64,000 bases of DNA from the NCBI RefSeq assembly GCF_000953675.1, contig NZ_LN679998.1:2792102-2856101 (forward strand), written 5' to 3'. The notes beneath the pieces are model-generated. The model did no database searches, was not told where the DNA came from, and was given only the letters and a program-made list of their open reading frames with translations. The first letter of the stretch is position 1. Every line of letters starts with the position of its first letter. A program made the position numbers and the translations under genes. Below are positions 16,566 through 25,911 of the stretch, in pieces. Source of the stretch: Paraclostridium sordellii (lineage in GTDB: Bacteria; Bacillota; Clostridia; Peptostreptococcales; Peptostreptococcaceae).

Positions 16566-17696
16566 CTAGTTCATTTTTACATGTTTAGAGACATTAAGTA
16601 CTATCCCAATAGCAGCCATGAATATTATAAGCGATGTCCCACCATAACTTATAAAAGGTAGTGCTACACCTGTAACAGGCATTGATGACGTTGCAACTGC
16701 AATATTTAAAGCTGCTTGAATACCAATTTGACCACCTATACCCACAACTAACATACATGAAAATACATCAGGACATCTAATTGCAATTCTTATACATCTA
16801 TACACTAAAAATACAAATAGCATAATGACTATAGCACATCCTATAAGACCCAATTCTTCTCCAATTATAGCAAATATAAAGTCATTTTGAGGTTCAGGTA
16901 TGTAAAAATATTTTTGTCTACTCTTTCCTAATCCTAGTCCAAATAGACCCCCAGATCCAAGTGCATACAGTCCTTGTATAACTTGATATCCAGCTCCCAA
17001 AGGATCTTTAAATGGATCTAAAAAAGAAGTAACACGTGCAAGTCTATATGGTGCTGCTAAAACCATAGCTCCAAACAACGCAATTCCTGCTCCAAACATT
17101 GCATATACAATTTTCATATCCATACCTGCAACAAATATCATTACAAATGTAACTAATATTACTGTACCTGCCGTAGATAGATTGGGTTGTAATATGATTA
17201 AAGCGAAGAAAATACTTGGTATTATAAGAAGTGGTATAATCCCTTTTGTTAAAGATTTAATCTTATCATATTTTAATTCGATTAATTTGGCAGTAATTAT
17301 TATAGTTGAAAACTTAGCCAATTCTGCTGGTTGAATTGTCAATCCTCCAAATCCAAGCCACCTTTGAGCTCCATTTAAAGATGTTCCTAGAGGTGATAAA
17401 ACTAACAATAGTAATATCACAACAACAATACCTAGCTTTCTAGAGTTTTTATACCAAAATCTATAATCAATTTTAGATGTAAAAATCATTACAATAAATC
17501 CTAATATTGCATATATTAAATTTCTTTTTAAAAAATAATAGGAATCATCTAGTTTAAATGTAGATTGTATAAAACTAGCACTAAAAACCATTATGATTCC
17601 TATAAATACTAACAACATAGTTGTATAAAATACAACATTATCAAAATCAGTTTTAATCCCCCTACTAACACGTTTCTTTCTTATCTCTTTAGGCAT
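16566..17696 (-). CDS. spoVE: SEDS peptidoglycan glycosyltransferase, SpoVE/FtsW type
   Basis: 376 residues with about ten membrane segments. SEDS signatures include the first-helix FSAS, WLGFGGLTIQPAELAKF, FLDPFKDPLGAGYQ and a C-terminal GVALPFISYGGTS. It polymerises lipid II glycan strands together with a class B PBP. Its position between murD and murG is that of C. difficile spoVE, and the partner transpeptidase in the cluster is of SpoVD type with PASTA; hence the SpoVE name. From sequence alone FtsW cannot be excluded, and it may serve both vegetative and sporulation septa. Confidence 0.85.
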   Translation of the reverse strand: MPKEIRKKRVSRGIKTDFDNVVFYTTMLLVFIGIIMVFSASFIQSTFKLDDSYYFLKRNLIYAILGFIVMIFTSKIDYRFWYKNSRKLGIVVVILLLLVLSPLGTSLNGAQRWLGFGGLTIQPAELAKFSTIIITAKLIELKYDKIKSLTKGIIPLLIIPSIFFALIILQPNLSTAGTVILVTFVMIFVAGMDMKIVYAMFGAGIALFGAMVLAAPYRLARVTSFLDPFKDPLGAGYQVIQGLYALGSGGLFGLGLGKSRQKYFYIPEPQNDFIFAIIGEELGLIGCAIVIMLFVFLVYRCIRIAIRCPDVFSCMLVVGIGGQIGIQAALNIAVATSSMPVTGVALPFISYGGTSLIIFMAAIGIVLNVSKHVKMN

Positions 17697-17727
17697 TAAT
17701 TAGACCTACCTCCATTCCCAGTATATA

Positions 17728-19086
17728 TTATAAATTATATATATTTTCTTTGAAGTCTAATCCTCTCGCCTCGAAGTTTGGATACATATCCCAACTTGCA
17801 CAAGCTGGTGATAATAAAACTACATCTCCTGATTGAGCTAATTTGTATGCCGTTTTTACAGCTTCCTTCATATCAGAAACTCTAAAAATATTGTTCATAC
17901 CTTGTAATTTTGCTGTTTGCTCAATTTTATCTGCTGTTTCTCCTAATAATACTATTGCTTTTACATTTTTAGTTGCATAGCTAATCATTTCTGTAAAATC
18001 ACTTTGCTTATCTTTTCCTCCAGCAATTAAAACTATAGGCTTATCATAAGATGTTATAGCTTTTATAGTTGAATCAGGGTTTGTTCCTTTTGAATCATTA
18101 ACAAACATAATTCCATCTTTGTCTGTAACAAATTCTAATCTATGTTCAACGCTTTTAAAAGTCTTTAATGTATCTTTTATAATTTCTAAATCAATACCTA
18201 ATACATAAGACATTAAAATAGCTGCCATACAGTTTTCTAAGTTGTGATTTCCTGGTAAACTTAATTCATCTTTATTTAATAATTTTATTTCTTTATCATT
18301 AACTTTTATAACGATGTTGTTATTATCATCTAAGTATGCTCCTTGGCTTACTTTTTCTTTTTGTGAGAAGTATAAAACTTTAGCATTAGTTTTATTTCCT
18401 AATTCTCTAACTATTTCATCATCATAATTTAATATACAAAAATCATTTGCATCTTGATTTTTAAATATATTGGCCTTTGCATTTATATAGTTTTCCATAG
18501 TGTGATGTCTATTTAAATGATCTTCCGTTATATTTATAATAGTACTAACTCTAGGCTTAAAATCCTCTATACTTTCTAATTGAAAACTACTTAATTCTGT
18601 TATAAGAAAAGAATTCTCATCTGTTAAATCAACAGTATCAATAACTGGATTTCCTATATTTCCAACTATATATGAATCTTTTGAAGCCTTTTTAAATATT
18701 TCTCCAACTAAACTTGTAGTTGTAGTCTTTCCATTTGTTCCTGTTATACCAACAAATGTAGGATTTTTAGATAGCTTATATGCTAATTCAACTTCTCCAA
18801 TTATATTTATATTTTCAGATTGTAATTTTTTTATAAATGGTAAATCTAATGGAACTCCCGGAGATACTATAGTTAAATCTATATTACTTATATCTTCAAG
18901 ATGATGTCCTAAGATATACTCAACGCTATCTAAATTTTCAATTTGTTTTATTATATCTTTTAATTGGTCTTTAGACTTAATATCATTTACTATAATTTTT
19001 GCACCTAATTTATCTAATTTTTTTATAGTAGATACTCCAGTCTTTGCCAGTCCTACAAGTAAGACAATTTTATTATTTAAGTCCAT
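17728..19086 (-). CDS. murD: UDP-N-acetylmuramoyl-L-alanine--D-glutamate ligase MurD
   Basis: 452 residues. An N-terminal Rossmann-like domain (VLLVGLAKTGVS) precedes the Mur ligase ATP loop GITGTNGKTTTTS (about 114), the metal/substrate motif ITEDHLNRH and the C-terminal FVNDSKGTNPDSTI and SPACASWDMY. It adds D-glutamate to UDP-MurNAc-L-Ala in the cytoplasm. It lies between mraY (18 nt) and spoVE (31 nt) in the same operon. Confidence 0.97.
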   Translation of the reverse strand: MDLNNKIVLLVGLAKTGVSTIKKLDKLGAKIIVNDIKSKDQLKDIIKQIENLDSVEYILGHHLEDISNIDLTIVSPGVPLDLPFIKKLQSENINIIGEVELAYKLSKNPTFVGITGTNGKTTTTSLVGEIFKKASKDSYIVGNIGNPVIDTVDLTDENSFLITELSSFQLESIEDFKPRVSTIINITEDHLNRHHTMENYINAKANIFKNQDANDFCILNYDDEIVRELGNKTNAKVLYFSQKEKVSQGAYLDDNNNIVIKVNDKEIKLLNKDELSLPGNHNLENCMAAILMSYVLGIDLEIIKDTLKTFKSVEHRLEFVTDKDGIMFVNDSKGTNPDSTIKAITSYDKPIVLIAGGKDKQSDFTEMISYATKNVKAIVLLGETADKIEQTAKLQGMNNIFRVSDMKEAVKTAYKLAQSGDVVLLSPACASWDMYPNFEARGLDFKENIYNL

Positions 19087-19104
19087 GGTTCTTACCCCCG
19101 TAAA

Positions 19105-20067
19105 TTAGAATACTGCTATTATACCTATCCAAGCTAAAACTATAGATGTTATCCAAAATACAAATATAACCTTAGTCTCAGGCCATCCACATTGTTCAAA
19201 ATGATGATGTATTGGTGCCATTTTAAATATTCTTTTCTTTCTTAATTTATAAGATCCAACTTGAAGTATAACTGAAATTGCTTCTGCAAAATATATACCT
19301 CCAACAATAGGTATTATAAGAACATTATTTGTTAGTACTGCAAATGATATCACAGCACCTCCTAGAGCCATAGACCCTGTATCTCCCATAAATACTCTTG
19401 CTGGATATGAGTTAAACCCTAAAAATCCTATACAAGCTCCTACAGTAGCCGCTGCTAATATAGCTACATCTGTATTACCATAGCTAGTTGCAACTAGCAT
19501 AAAGAATGCAGAAACTATAACAGTTATTCCTGATGCTAAACCATCAAGTCCATCTGTTAAGTTAACTGCATTTACTGTTCCAAGTATTATAAATACCATA
19601 ACAGGAACATATAATGCACCTAAATTAAATGTAATATTTGTAAAAGGTATTATAAATTGAGTAGCACTTGGTGAATTAGTATATTGGTAATATGCTAATA
19701 ATGTAGCTAATGCAACTTGTAATAATAACTTTTGATATGCTTTTAATCCTAATGATCTTTTAAACTTTATTTTTAAGAAATCATCTACAAATCCTACAAA
19801 TCCAAATCCAACTATACATAAAAGTCCCATAGTCATATCTGAGCTTATTTTCATTCTTGTAAGAATTGTTATTAATATTGCTACTATCATCATTATTCCA
19901 CCCATTGTAGGTGTTCCATTTTTTTGTAAGTGTGTTTGTGGTCCGTCATCTCTTACCGTCTGTCCGAATTTAAATTTAGTTAACATCGGTATAAATATCG
20001 GACCTAGTATTATTACTATAAGAAATGAAATCATCGATGTATACGTAAGTTCTGTTATTCCTAACAT
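19105..20067 (-). CDS. mraY: Phospho-N-acetylmuramoyl-pentapeptide transferase MraY
   Basis: 320 residues, ten hydrophobic segments. The aspartate-rich motif GFVDDFLKI, NLTDGLDGLA and MGDTGSMALG, and the cytoplasmic MAPIHHHFE loop are all present. It transfers phospho-MurNAc-pentapeptide to undecaprenyl phosphate, making lipid I. SD GGAGAGGAG precedes the ATG. Standard place between murF and murD. Confidence 0.97.
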   Translation of the reverse strand: MLGITELTYTSMISFLIVIILGPIFIPMLTKFKFGQTVRDDGPQTHLQKNGTPTMGGIMMIVAILITILTRMKISSDMTMGLLCIVGFGFVGFVDDFLKIKFKRSLGLKAYQKLLLQVALATLLAYYQYTNSPSATQFIIPFTNITFNLGALYVPVMVFIILGTVNAVNLTDGLDGLASGITVIVSAFFMLVATSYGNTDVAILAAATVGACIGFLGFNSYPARVFMGDTGSMALGGAVISFAVLTNNVLIIPIVGGIYFAEAISVILQVGSYKLRKKRIFKMAPIHHHFEQCGWPETKVIFVFWITSIVLAWIGIIAVF

Positions 20068-20109
20068 AATATAACTCCTCTCCCTTGTTGGCTATTTCTT
20101 TAATGTTAT

Positions 20110-21483
20110 TTACCTATTTAAATATTGTACTATATTTTCTAGTTGCATACCTCTAGAAGCTTTAACTAAGATCACATCATCCTTAACTATTATATCATTT
20201 AATTTTTTAATTGCCGTCTCTTTATTAGAAAAATGATGTATATTTAATTTATTAAATCCTAGTTTGTTAGCTTCATCTCCTATATGTCTAGAGTTTTCAC
20301 CTATTGTAACTAATACATCTACATTATCGATTGCATATCCTCCTACAAGCCTATGGCCATATTCCGAGTGTTCTCCCATTTCAAACATATCTCCAAGTAT
20401 TGCAACTCTTCTGTTTTTATATCTACCTAATATATCCAGTGCAGCTTTCATAGAATCAGGACTAGCATTATAAGCATCATTTATTATTGTTATGCCATCT
20501 TTTTTTATTATGTCAAGTCTCATCTTACTAGCTTTGAAATTCTTTAATCCAGCTTTTATATCGCTTAAATCCATGCCTAAACTTAACCCTACTAAGATAG
20601 ATGCCATAGCATTATATATATTATGCTTTCCTACTGTTGGTATAAAAATTTCTTCTTCTTTACCATTTATAAAACATTTAAAGTTTAAGCTTTCCTCTCC
20701 AATTGAATAATCTAAACAGTAAATATCATTATTTTTGTTAAATCCAAAAGTTTTTAATTCATATCCAAGTTCATCATTACATACCTTTTTTAAATATTCA
20801 TCGTCACCATTTATAATTAAAGTATTAGACTTGTCAAAATTCGAAGTGATTTCTAATTTTGCTTTTAATATGCCTTCTTGAGATCCTAGGTTTTCTATAT
20901 GTGATAGGCCTATATTTGATATCACTCCTATTTTAGGATTTACTATATTTGCTAAATATTCAATTTCATTAAAGTGAGACATTCCCATTTCTATTATTGC
21001 ACATTCATGGTTTGAGTTTAAATTAAATAAAGTAAGTGGTACTCCTATATGATTATTGAAGTTTCCTTCATTTTTTAATGTATTGAATTTAGTAGATATA
21101 GCTGAGTATATCATATCTTTAGTTGTAGTTTTTCCTACACTTCCAGTTACTCCTATGTATGGTATATTAAATTTTTCTTTATAAAATTTAGCTATATCTC
21201 CAAGTGCTTTTGTAGTATCATCTACTTCTATTAAATTTATATCCGAACTTTCAAATTTTATGCCATTACTTTTATTTTTTATAAAAGTTTTACATCCATT
21301 TTCAAGTGCTGATTGAATAAATTTATGTCCATCTAAATTTTCACCTATTATAGCTATGAAGGCATCACCTTCATTAGCAGCTCTACTGTCTATAACTATT
21401 TTTTTGATTTCATCTAATTCATTTCCATTTACTAATGTACCATTAGATGCCACTACTAGTTCTTTTATGGATAAAGATTCCAT
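20110..21483 (-). CDS. murF: UDP-N-acetylmuramoyl-tripeptide--D-alanyl-D-alanine ligase MurF
   Basis: 457 residues. An N-terminal domain (about 1-95) precedes the ATP loop GVTGSVGKTTTKD, the substrate motif EMGMSHFNEI and the C-terminal INDAYNASPDSMKAAL, characteristic of MurF. It adds D-Ala-D-Ala to the tripeptide. It heads the murF-mraY-murD-spoVE-murG-murA operon: a probable promoter lies 100 bp upstream and a 38-bp palindrome separates it from spoVD. Confidence 0.97.
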   Translation of the reverse strand: MESLSIKELVVASNGTLVNGNELDEIKKIVIDSRAANEGDAFIAIIGENLDGHKFIQSALENGCKTFIKNKSNGIKFESSDINLIEVDDTTKALGDIAKFYKEKFNIPYIGVTGSVGKTTTKDMIYSAISTKFNTLKNEGNFNNHIGVPLTLFNLNSNHECAIIEMGMSHFNEIEYLANIVNPKIGVISNIGLSHIENLGSQEGILKAKLEITSNFDKSNTLIINGDDEYLKKVCNDELGYELKTFGFNKNNDIYCLDYSIGEESLNFKCFINGKEEEIFIPTVGKHNIYNAMASILVGLSLGMDLSDIKAGLKNFKASKMRLDIIKKDGITIINDAYNASPDSMKAALDILGRYKNRRVAILGDMFEMGEHSEYGHRLVGGYAIDNVDVLVTIGENSRHIGDEANKLGFNKLNIHHFSNKETAIKKLNDIIVKDDVILVKASRGMQLENIVQYLNR

Positions 21484-21579
21484 ACTTAAACCTCCTTCTA
21501 AATAAGTCTACTAAAACATTATAAATCTTTTTGATACGTTCATCATCTATATTTATAATATTTTAATATGTAATTTTAT

Positions 21580-21609
21580 AGAATATCAAATATTTTACAC
21601 TTTTGTAAA
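21580..21609 (-). promoter_or_regulatory. Possible sigma-A promoter of the murF operon
   Basis: Minus strand TTTACA (21604-21609), 18-bp spacer, TATTCT (21580-21585), immediately downstream of the 38-bp palindrome that follows spoVD. The -10 matches only four of six bases, so this is a tentative call. Confidence 0.35.
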
Positions 21610-21625
21610 CCTTTAAAATCCTAAT

Positions 21626-21663
21626 AAAGAGCAATGTACATAGTACTATGTACATTGCTCTTT
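21626..21663. terminator. 38-bp perfect palindrome between spoVD and murF
   Basis: Two exact 19-bp halves (left arm AAAGAGCAATGTACATAGT) with no spacer; T-rich flanks on both strands. As RNA it folds into one long hairpin, the likely end of the lgt-to-spoVD transcript. A perfect DNA palindrome of this size could also be a protein binding site. Confidence 0.7.
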
Positions 21664-21732
21664 TAAACTATTAACTAATTAATTATATACTATATATTAA
21701 ATTTTTTGAAGTTATTTATTATATATCAAACT

Positions 21733-23712
21733 TTAGTTTTCTGTATATATAACTATTCCTGAATCTACTGAAACTTCTGCTCCAGGTTTTGGGAATATAT
21801 CTACCACCTTAGCTGTTCCTTTAATTTCTGTATCTACATCTTGAATTGGCTTTAGTTTATTTTCTTCTAAAACCTTAATCGCATCTTCAACACTAAGATC
21901 TATAATATTAGGAACTTTAACTTTTTCTTTTTCATACTCCTGTTTTTCCTCTTCGCTATATTTTGGTTCAACTCCTAAATATTTTAAAGAATCATTCATT
22001 ATTTCTTTTACTATAGGTCCTGCTGTTGTACTACCAAATGCACTAACTCCTGTAGGTTCATCAACTATAGCCAAAACTACAATTTGCGGATCATCACATG
22101 GAGCAATACCCACAAATGAACATATATATTTACCTTGTGCATATTTACCATCGATAACTTTTTGAGCAGTTCCTGTTTTACCTCCTATTCTATAACCTGG
22201 TATGTAAGCTGCTTTACCTGAACCTTCACTAACAACTGACTCAGCTATTTCCATCATTTTATTTGAAGTATCTTCTGATATAACCTGTCTAACTACTTTT
22301 GGTTTTATACTTTCTGTTACATTTCCTTGATTATCTACTAACTCTTTTACAACTCTAGGTTGCATAAGTTTTCCATCATTTGCTATAGCACCTATGGCAC
22401 TTATTAATTGCATTGGAGTAACAGATATTGATTGACCAAAAGATATAGTAGCCAATTCCACAGGCCCAACATTTTTTTCATTGTATAAAATTCCTTTAGC
22501 TTCTCCAGGTAAATCTAACTTTGTAGTATCCATAAATCCAAATCCTTCAATGTAGTCATACATCTTAGATACTCCAAGTCTACTTCCTAGCTCCACAAAT
22601 ACAGGGTTACAAGAATTTTGAACCCCTTGTTTAAATTCTTGTGCTCCATGAGGTTTATAGTGTCTCCAACATTTAATTTTTCTTCCTCCAACCATTACAC
22701 TCCCTGTACAGTTAAACTTCTCACCTTCCTTAATAACACCTTCTTCTAGTGCCGCTGAAGATGTTATTAATTTAAATGTTGATCCAGGTTCATATGTATC
22801 ACTAACTGCAGGATTTCTCCACATAGAAAAATATCCTTTTATTTTATCTTTGTCTCCATAACCCTCTAACTCTTCTTCATAGTATGGATATATAGGAGTT
22901 CTTGAATTGTTAGGATCATAGTCAGGTTTAGATGCCATAGATAATACATCTCCAGTCTTAGGATCTATAGCTATTGCAGTTACTCTTTTTGCATTATTTA
23001 ATTCATAAGCTTTTTGAACTGCTTTTTCTGTATAGTGTTGTATAACTTCATCTATAGTTAAAACTAAACCGTTTCCTTGAACTGGCTCATAATATTTTTC
23101 CATTCCATGAGGTATTTCTCTTCCTGATGCATCGGTACTAACAATAAGCCTTCCTGATTTTCCCTTTAAGTGTTTATCATATTGCATTTCAACTCCTGCT
23201 ATTCCTGTAGCATCATCTGAAGTATGTCCTAGTACATAAGATGCAAAATTTCCATATGGATAATATCTTTGATTATCTTCAGCTACCCATATTCCTGGTA
23301 ATTTAGCCTCTCTTATTTTTTCAGCAGTTTCATCATCTATCCATCTTTTAACTTTCACTAGCGCCATATTTTTCTTTTTTAATAACTTTAAAACCTCTTC
23401 ATGTTCTTCGTCTATTAGATTAGATATTACTTTAGCAGCTTTTTCTTTATCTTTTACTTCCACAGGTTTTGCCCATATAGTATACTTTGTTACACTTACT
23501 GCTAATTCTTTCATATTTTTATCATATATAGTTCCCCTTTTAGGTTCTATAGGTATATCCCTAGTTTGTTGGTCTAGAGCTTTAGCTGTTAACCAATCTC
23601 CCTTTACGATTTGTAAATATCCAGTCCTAAATATAAGCATAAAAAATACACAACATGCCATTATTAAAACTGCTACTAATCGTTTTTTACTTATCCTCTT
23701 AATTTTACTCAA
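21733..23712 (-). CDS. spoVD: SpoVD-type class B penicillin-binding protein with PASTA domain
   Basis: 659 residues: one membrane anchor (about 11-30), a PBP dimerisation domain (RDIPIEPKRGTIYD onward), a transpeptidase domain with active-site Ser311 in EPGSTFKL, the SCN triad (NSCNPVF) and GGKTGTAQ, then one PASTA domain (about 597-659, VKVPNIIDLSVEDAIKVL). It cross-links septal peptidoglycan with the SEDS partner encoded at 16.6 kb. The single C-terminal PASTA is typical of SpoVD; it also resembles some FtsI/PBP2 proteins. There is no second class B PBP in the cluster. It follows the ftsL-like gene by 12 nt. Confidence 0.9.
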   Translation of the reverse strand: MSKIKRISKKRLVAVLIMACCVFFMLIFRTGYLQIVKGDWLTAKALDQQTRDIPIEPKRGTIYDKNMKELAVSVTKYTIWAKPVEVKDKEKAAKVISNLIDEEHEEVLKLLKKKNMALVKVKRWIDDETAEKIREAKLPGIWVAEDNQRYYPYGNFASYVLGHTSDDATGIAGVEMQYDKHLKGKSGRLIVSTDASGREIPHGMEKYYEPVQGNGLVLTIDEVIQHYTEKAVQKAYELNNAKRVTAIAIDPKTGDVLSMASKPDYDPNNSRTPIYPYYEEELEGYGDKDKIKGYFSMWRNPAVSDTYEPGSTFKLITSSAALEEGVIKEGEKFNCTGSVMVGGRKIKCWRHYKPHGAQEFKQGVQNSCNPVFVELGSRLGVSKMYDYIEGFGFMDTTKLDLPGEAKGILYNEKNVGPVELATISFGQSISVTPMQLISAIGAIANDGKLMQPRVVKELVDNQGNVTESIKPKVVRQVISEDTSNKMMEIAESVVSEGSGKAAYIPGYRIGGKTGTAQKVIDGKYAQGKYICSFVGIAPCDDPQIVVLAIVDEPTGVSAFGSTTAGPIVKEIMNDSLKYLGVEPKYSEEEKQEYEKEKVKVPNIIDLSVEDAIKVLEENKLKPIQDVDTEIKGTAKVVDIFPKPGAEVSVDSGIVIYTEN

Positions 23713-23724
23713 GTAACTCTCCCC

Positions 23725-24081
23725 CTACTTATTTACTTCTATGTATCTTATTTGACTTTCCTTTGGATAATTCATACCTAGTTTTTCATTAGCTTTTTTC
23801 TCTATATCTTTGCTTGTAGTCAGTATATCTACTTCAACTTTTATATTATCTTTTTCTATATTTTTTTTGTGTAACTCAGATTCTAGTTTACCTATTTCAT
23901 ACTTCAATTTAGATATTTCACTATAACCGTACATGCAACCAGATATAATAATGAAAATAAAAAGTAAACACCCTACCTTAATTGATAACTTGATTATTTT
24001 TTTTAATAGCTTTCTTTTATAATTATTCTTTTTATTTAATCTATATTCATTTATCTCTTTTATTTTTTTATTTCTTTTCAT
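23725..24081 (-). CDS. ftsL: FtsL/DivIC-like septum protein
   Basis: 118 residues with a very basic N-terminus (about 35 residues), one membrane segment (36-53), and an extracytoplasmic coiled coil of heptads (ISKLKYEIGKLESELHKKN) ending in KKANEKLGMNYP, the conserved end of FtsL/DivIC proteins. Its position between rsmH and spoVD is that of ftsL. Sequence identity in this family is low, so the call rests on architecture and order. A terminator separates it from rsmH, so it may have its own start. Confidence 0.8.
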   Translation of the reverse strand: MKRNKKIKEINEYRLNKKNNYKRKLLKKIIKLSIKVGCLLFIFIIISGCMYGYSEISKLKYEIGKLESELHKKNIEKDNIKVEVDILTTSKDIEKKANEKLGMNYPKESQIRYIEVNK

Positions 24082-24175
24082 AATATATAACTCCTTAAAT
24101 TTTTATAGTTATATATTATATTTAACCTTTTAATACAGCTTCCTTTTAAGTTTTGATACAAAATTAATGCAATAA

Positions 24176-24210
24176 AAAACAAAAAAGTCTAAGCTTTCAC
24201 TTAGACTTTT
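24176..24210 (-). terminator. Rho-independent terminator after rsmH
   Basis: Arms 24183-24193 and 24200-24210 (AAAAGTCTAAG and complement) with loop of six, followed on the minus strand by TTTTTTGTTTTTT. The stem overlaps the rsmH stop codon. Confidence 0.85.
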
Positions 24211-25144
24211 ATATTCTTTCAGCAACCCTCAATTTAGCACTTCTTGATCTTGGGTTTTCCTCTACCTCTTCAGTTGTTGGTAATATAGGTTTTCTAGTTA
24301 TAACTTTTACCAATGCTTCTTTATCACACTGACATATTGGTAAATACGATGGACATATACAATCTGTTGCTAAATCTTTAAATTCTTTCTTTACAATTCT
24401 ATCTTCTAATGAGTGGAATGTTATTATACATATTCTTCCACCTTCATTTAGCATTTGAGCTGCATCATCTATCATATTTGTTATAACACCTAACTCATTA
24501 TTAACCTCTATTCTTATAGCTTGGAAAGTCCTTTTTGCAGGATGTGGACCATCTATTCTAGCTTTTTTCGGGATAGCTTTTTTTATTATATCAACTAACT
24601 CACCAGTAGTTTCTATACTTTTTTCTTTTCTTTCTTCAACTATAAATTTAGCAATACGCTTTGCCCAGTTATCTTCTCCATAATCTTTTATAATTTTAGC
24701 TAACTCTTCTTCACTATAAGTATTTACAACATCATGTGCCGAGAAAGAACATCTCACATCCATCCTCATATCTAATGGTGCATCTTGCATATAAGAAAAT
24801 CCTCTATCGGCTTCATCTAATTGATGAGAAGATACTCCTAAATCTGCAAGTACTCCATCAATTTTATAAATTCCTAGATTCTCTAATTCTTCTTTTAAGT
24901 TTTCAAAATTACTATGAACAAATTTTACTCTATCACTATACTCACTTAGTCTTTCTCTTGCAGTATTTATTGCATTTATATCTTGATCAAATCCAATAAA
25001 TAATCCATCTTTAGATAATTTTTTTACAATCTCTTTTGAATGGCCAGCTCCACCCATTGTACAGTCTACATATACACCGTCTGGTTTTATATTTAAATTA
25101 TCAATGCATTCATTTAATAGCACTGATACGTGATGAAATTCCAT
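24209..25144 (-). CDS. rsmH: 16S rRNA (cytosine-1402-N4) methyltransferase RsmH (MraW)
   Basis: 311 residues. The family start [18 protein letters not shown]-binding [11 protein letters not shown], the [19 protein letters not shown] motif, [15 protein letters not shown] and [12 protein letters not shown] all match RsmH. It methylates C1402 in the ribosomal decoding centre. In most Firmicutes it is preceded by mraZ; here lgt stands in that place and mraZ is absent from the window. Confidence 0.98.
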   Translation of the reverse strand: MEFHHVSVLLNECIDNLNIKPDGVYVDCTMGGAGHSKEIVKKLSKDGLFIGFDQDINAINTARERLSEYSDRVKFVHSNFENLKEELENLGIYKIDGVLADLGVSSHQLDEADRGFSYMQDAPLDMRMDVRCSFSAHDVVNTYSEEELAKIIKDYGEDNWAKRIAKFIVEERKEKSIETTGELVDIIKKAIPKKARIDGPHPAKRTFQAIRIEVNNELGVITNMIDDAAQMLNEGGRICIITFHSLEDRIVKKEFKDLATDCICPSYLPICQCDKEALVKVITRKPILPTTEEVEENPRSRSAKLRVAERI

Positions 25145-25157
25145 ATTTTATCGCTCC

Positions 25158-25901
25158 TTAATTTTGTCTATTTGTTTTACTTTTCTTTGATAAGTATATA
25201 TGGGCTATTAATCCACCTATTACTCCTACTAAACTTATAACTTGAGCCATTCTAAGCGGTCCTATCATAAGGCTGTCAGTTCTAAGTCCTTCTATGAAAA
25301 ATCTACCAAGAGAATATAGTATAGCATATAAAACTATAATTTGACCTTCATATGATTTCTTTTTTCTAAACATCCATAAAAATACAAATATACCAAAATC
25401 CCATATTGATTCATATAAGAAAGTGGGATGAACCTTAACTCCATCTACCATTATTCCCCAAGGTAAATTTGTCGGTCCTCCATGAGCTTCTTTATTTATA
25501 AAGTTTCCCCATCTTCCTATAGCTTGTGCTAAAGGCATACCTATAATTACAGTATCTGCTAATTTAAAGAAATTTATTTTCTTATATCTTGAAAATAAAT
25601 ATCCAGCTAAAACTCCACCTATTAAAGCTCCATGTATAGCCATTCCTCCACCTCTAAAATTAAATACTTGTGATGGATTGCTAGCATAATACTCCCAGTT
25701 AAATATGACATAGTACAATCTTGCACATATTAATCCTACCGGTATGGCAATTATAGCTAAGTCTAGTATATTGTCTTCTTTTATTTCTACTCTTTTAGCT
25801 TCTTTCAAAGCTATTAACGTTCCTAAAATCATACCTATAGCCATAAGTATTCCATACCACATTACATCTATTCCGAATATAGTAAACGCAACTCTATCCA
25901 T
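25158..25901 (-). CDS. lgt: Prolipoprotein diacylglyceryl transferase Lgt
   Basis: 247 residues with about seven membrane segments. The Lgt signature GRWGNFINKEAHGG with the essential His and Arg is present, as are GGMAIHGALIGG and PTFLYES. It attaches diacylglycerol to the lipobox cysteine of prolipoproteins. SD AAAGG precedes the ATG. It lies 10 nt after the PHP phosphatase gene and 13 nt before rsmH, so the three are co-transcribed. Confidence 0.97.
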   Translation of the reverse strand: MDRVAFTIFGIDVMWYGILMAIGMILGTLIALKEAKRVEIKEDNILDLAIIAIPVGLICARLYYVIFNWEYYASNPSQVFNFRGGGMAIHGALIGGVLAGYLFSRYKKINFFKLADTVIIGMPLAQAIGRWGNFINKEAHGGPTNLPWGIMVDGVKVHPTFLYESIWDFGIFVFLWMFRKKKSYEGQIIVLYAILYSLGRFFIEGLRTDSLMIGPLRMAQVISLVGVIGGLIAHIYLSKKSKTNRQN

Positions 25902-25911
25902 AAATTAATAC

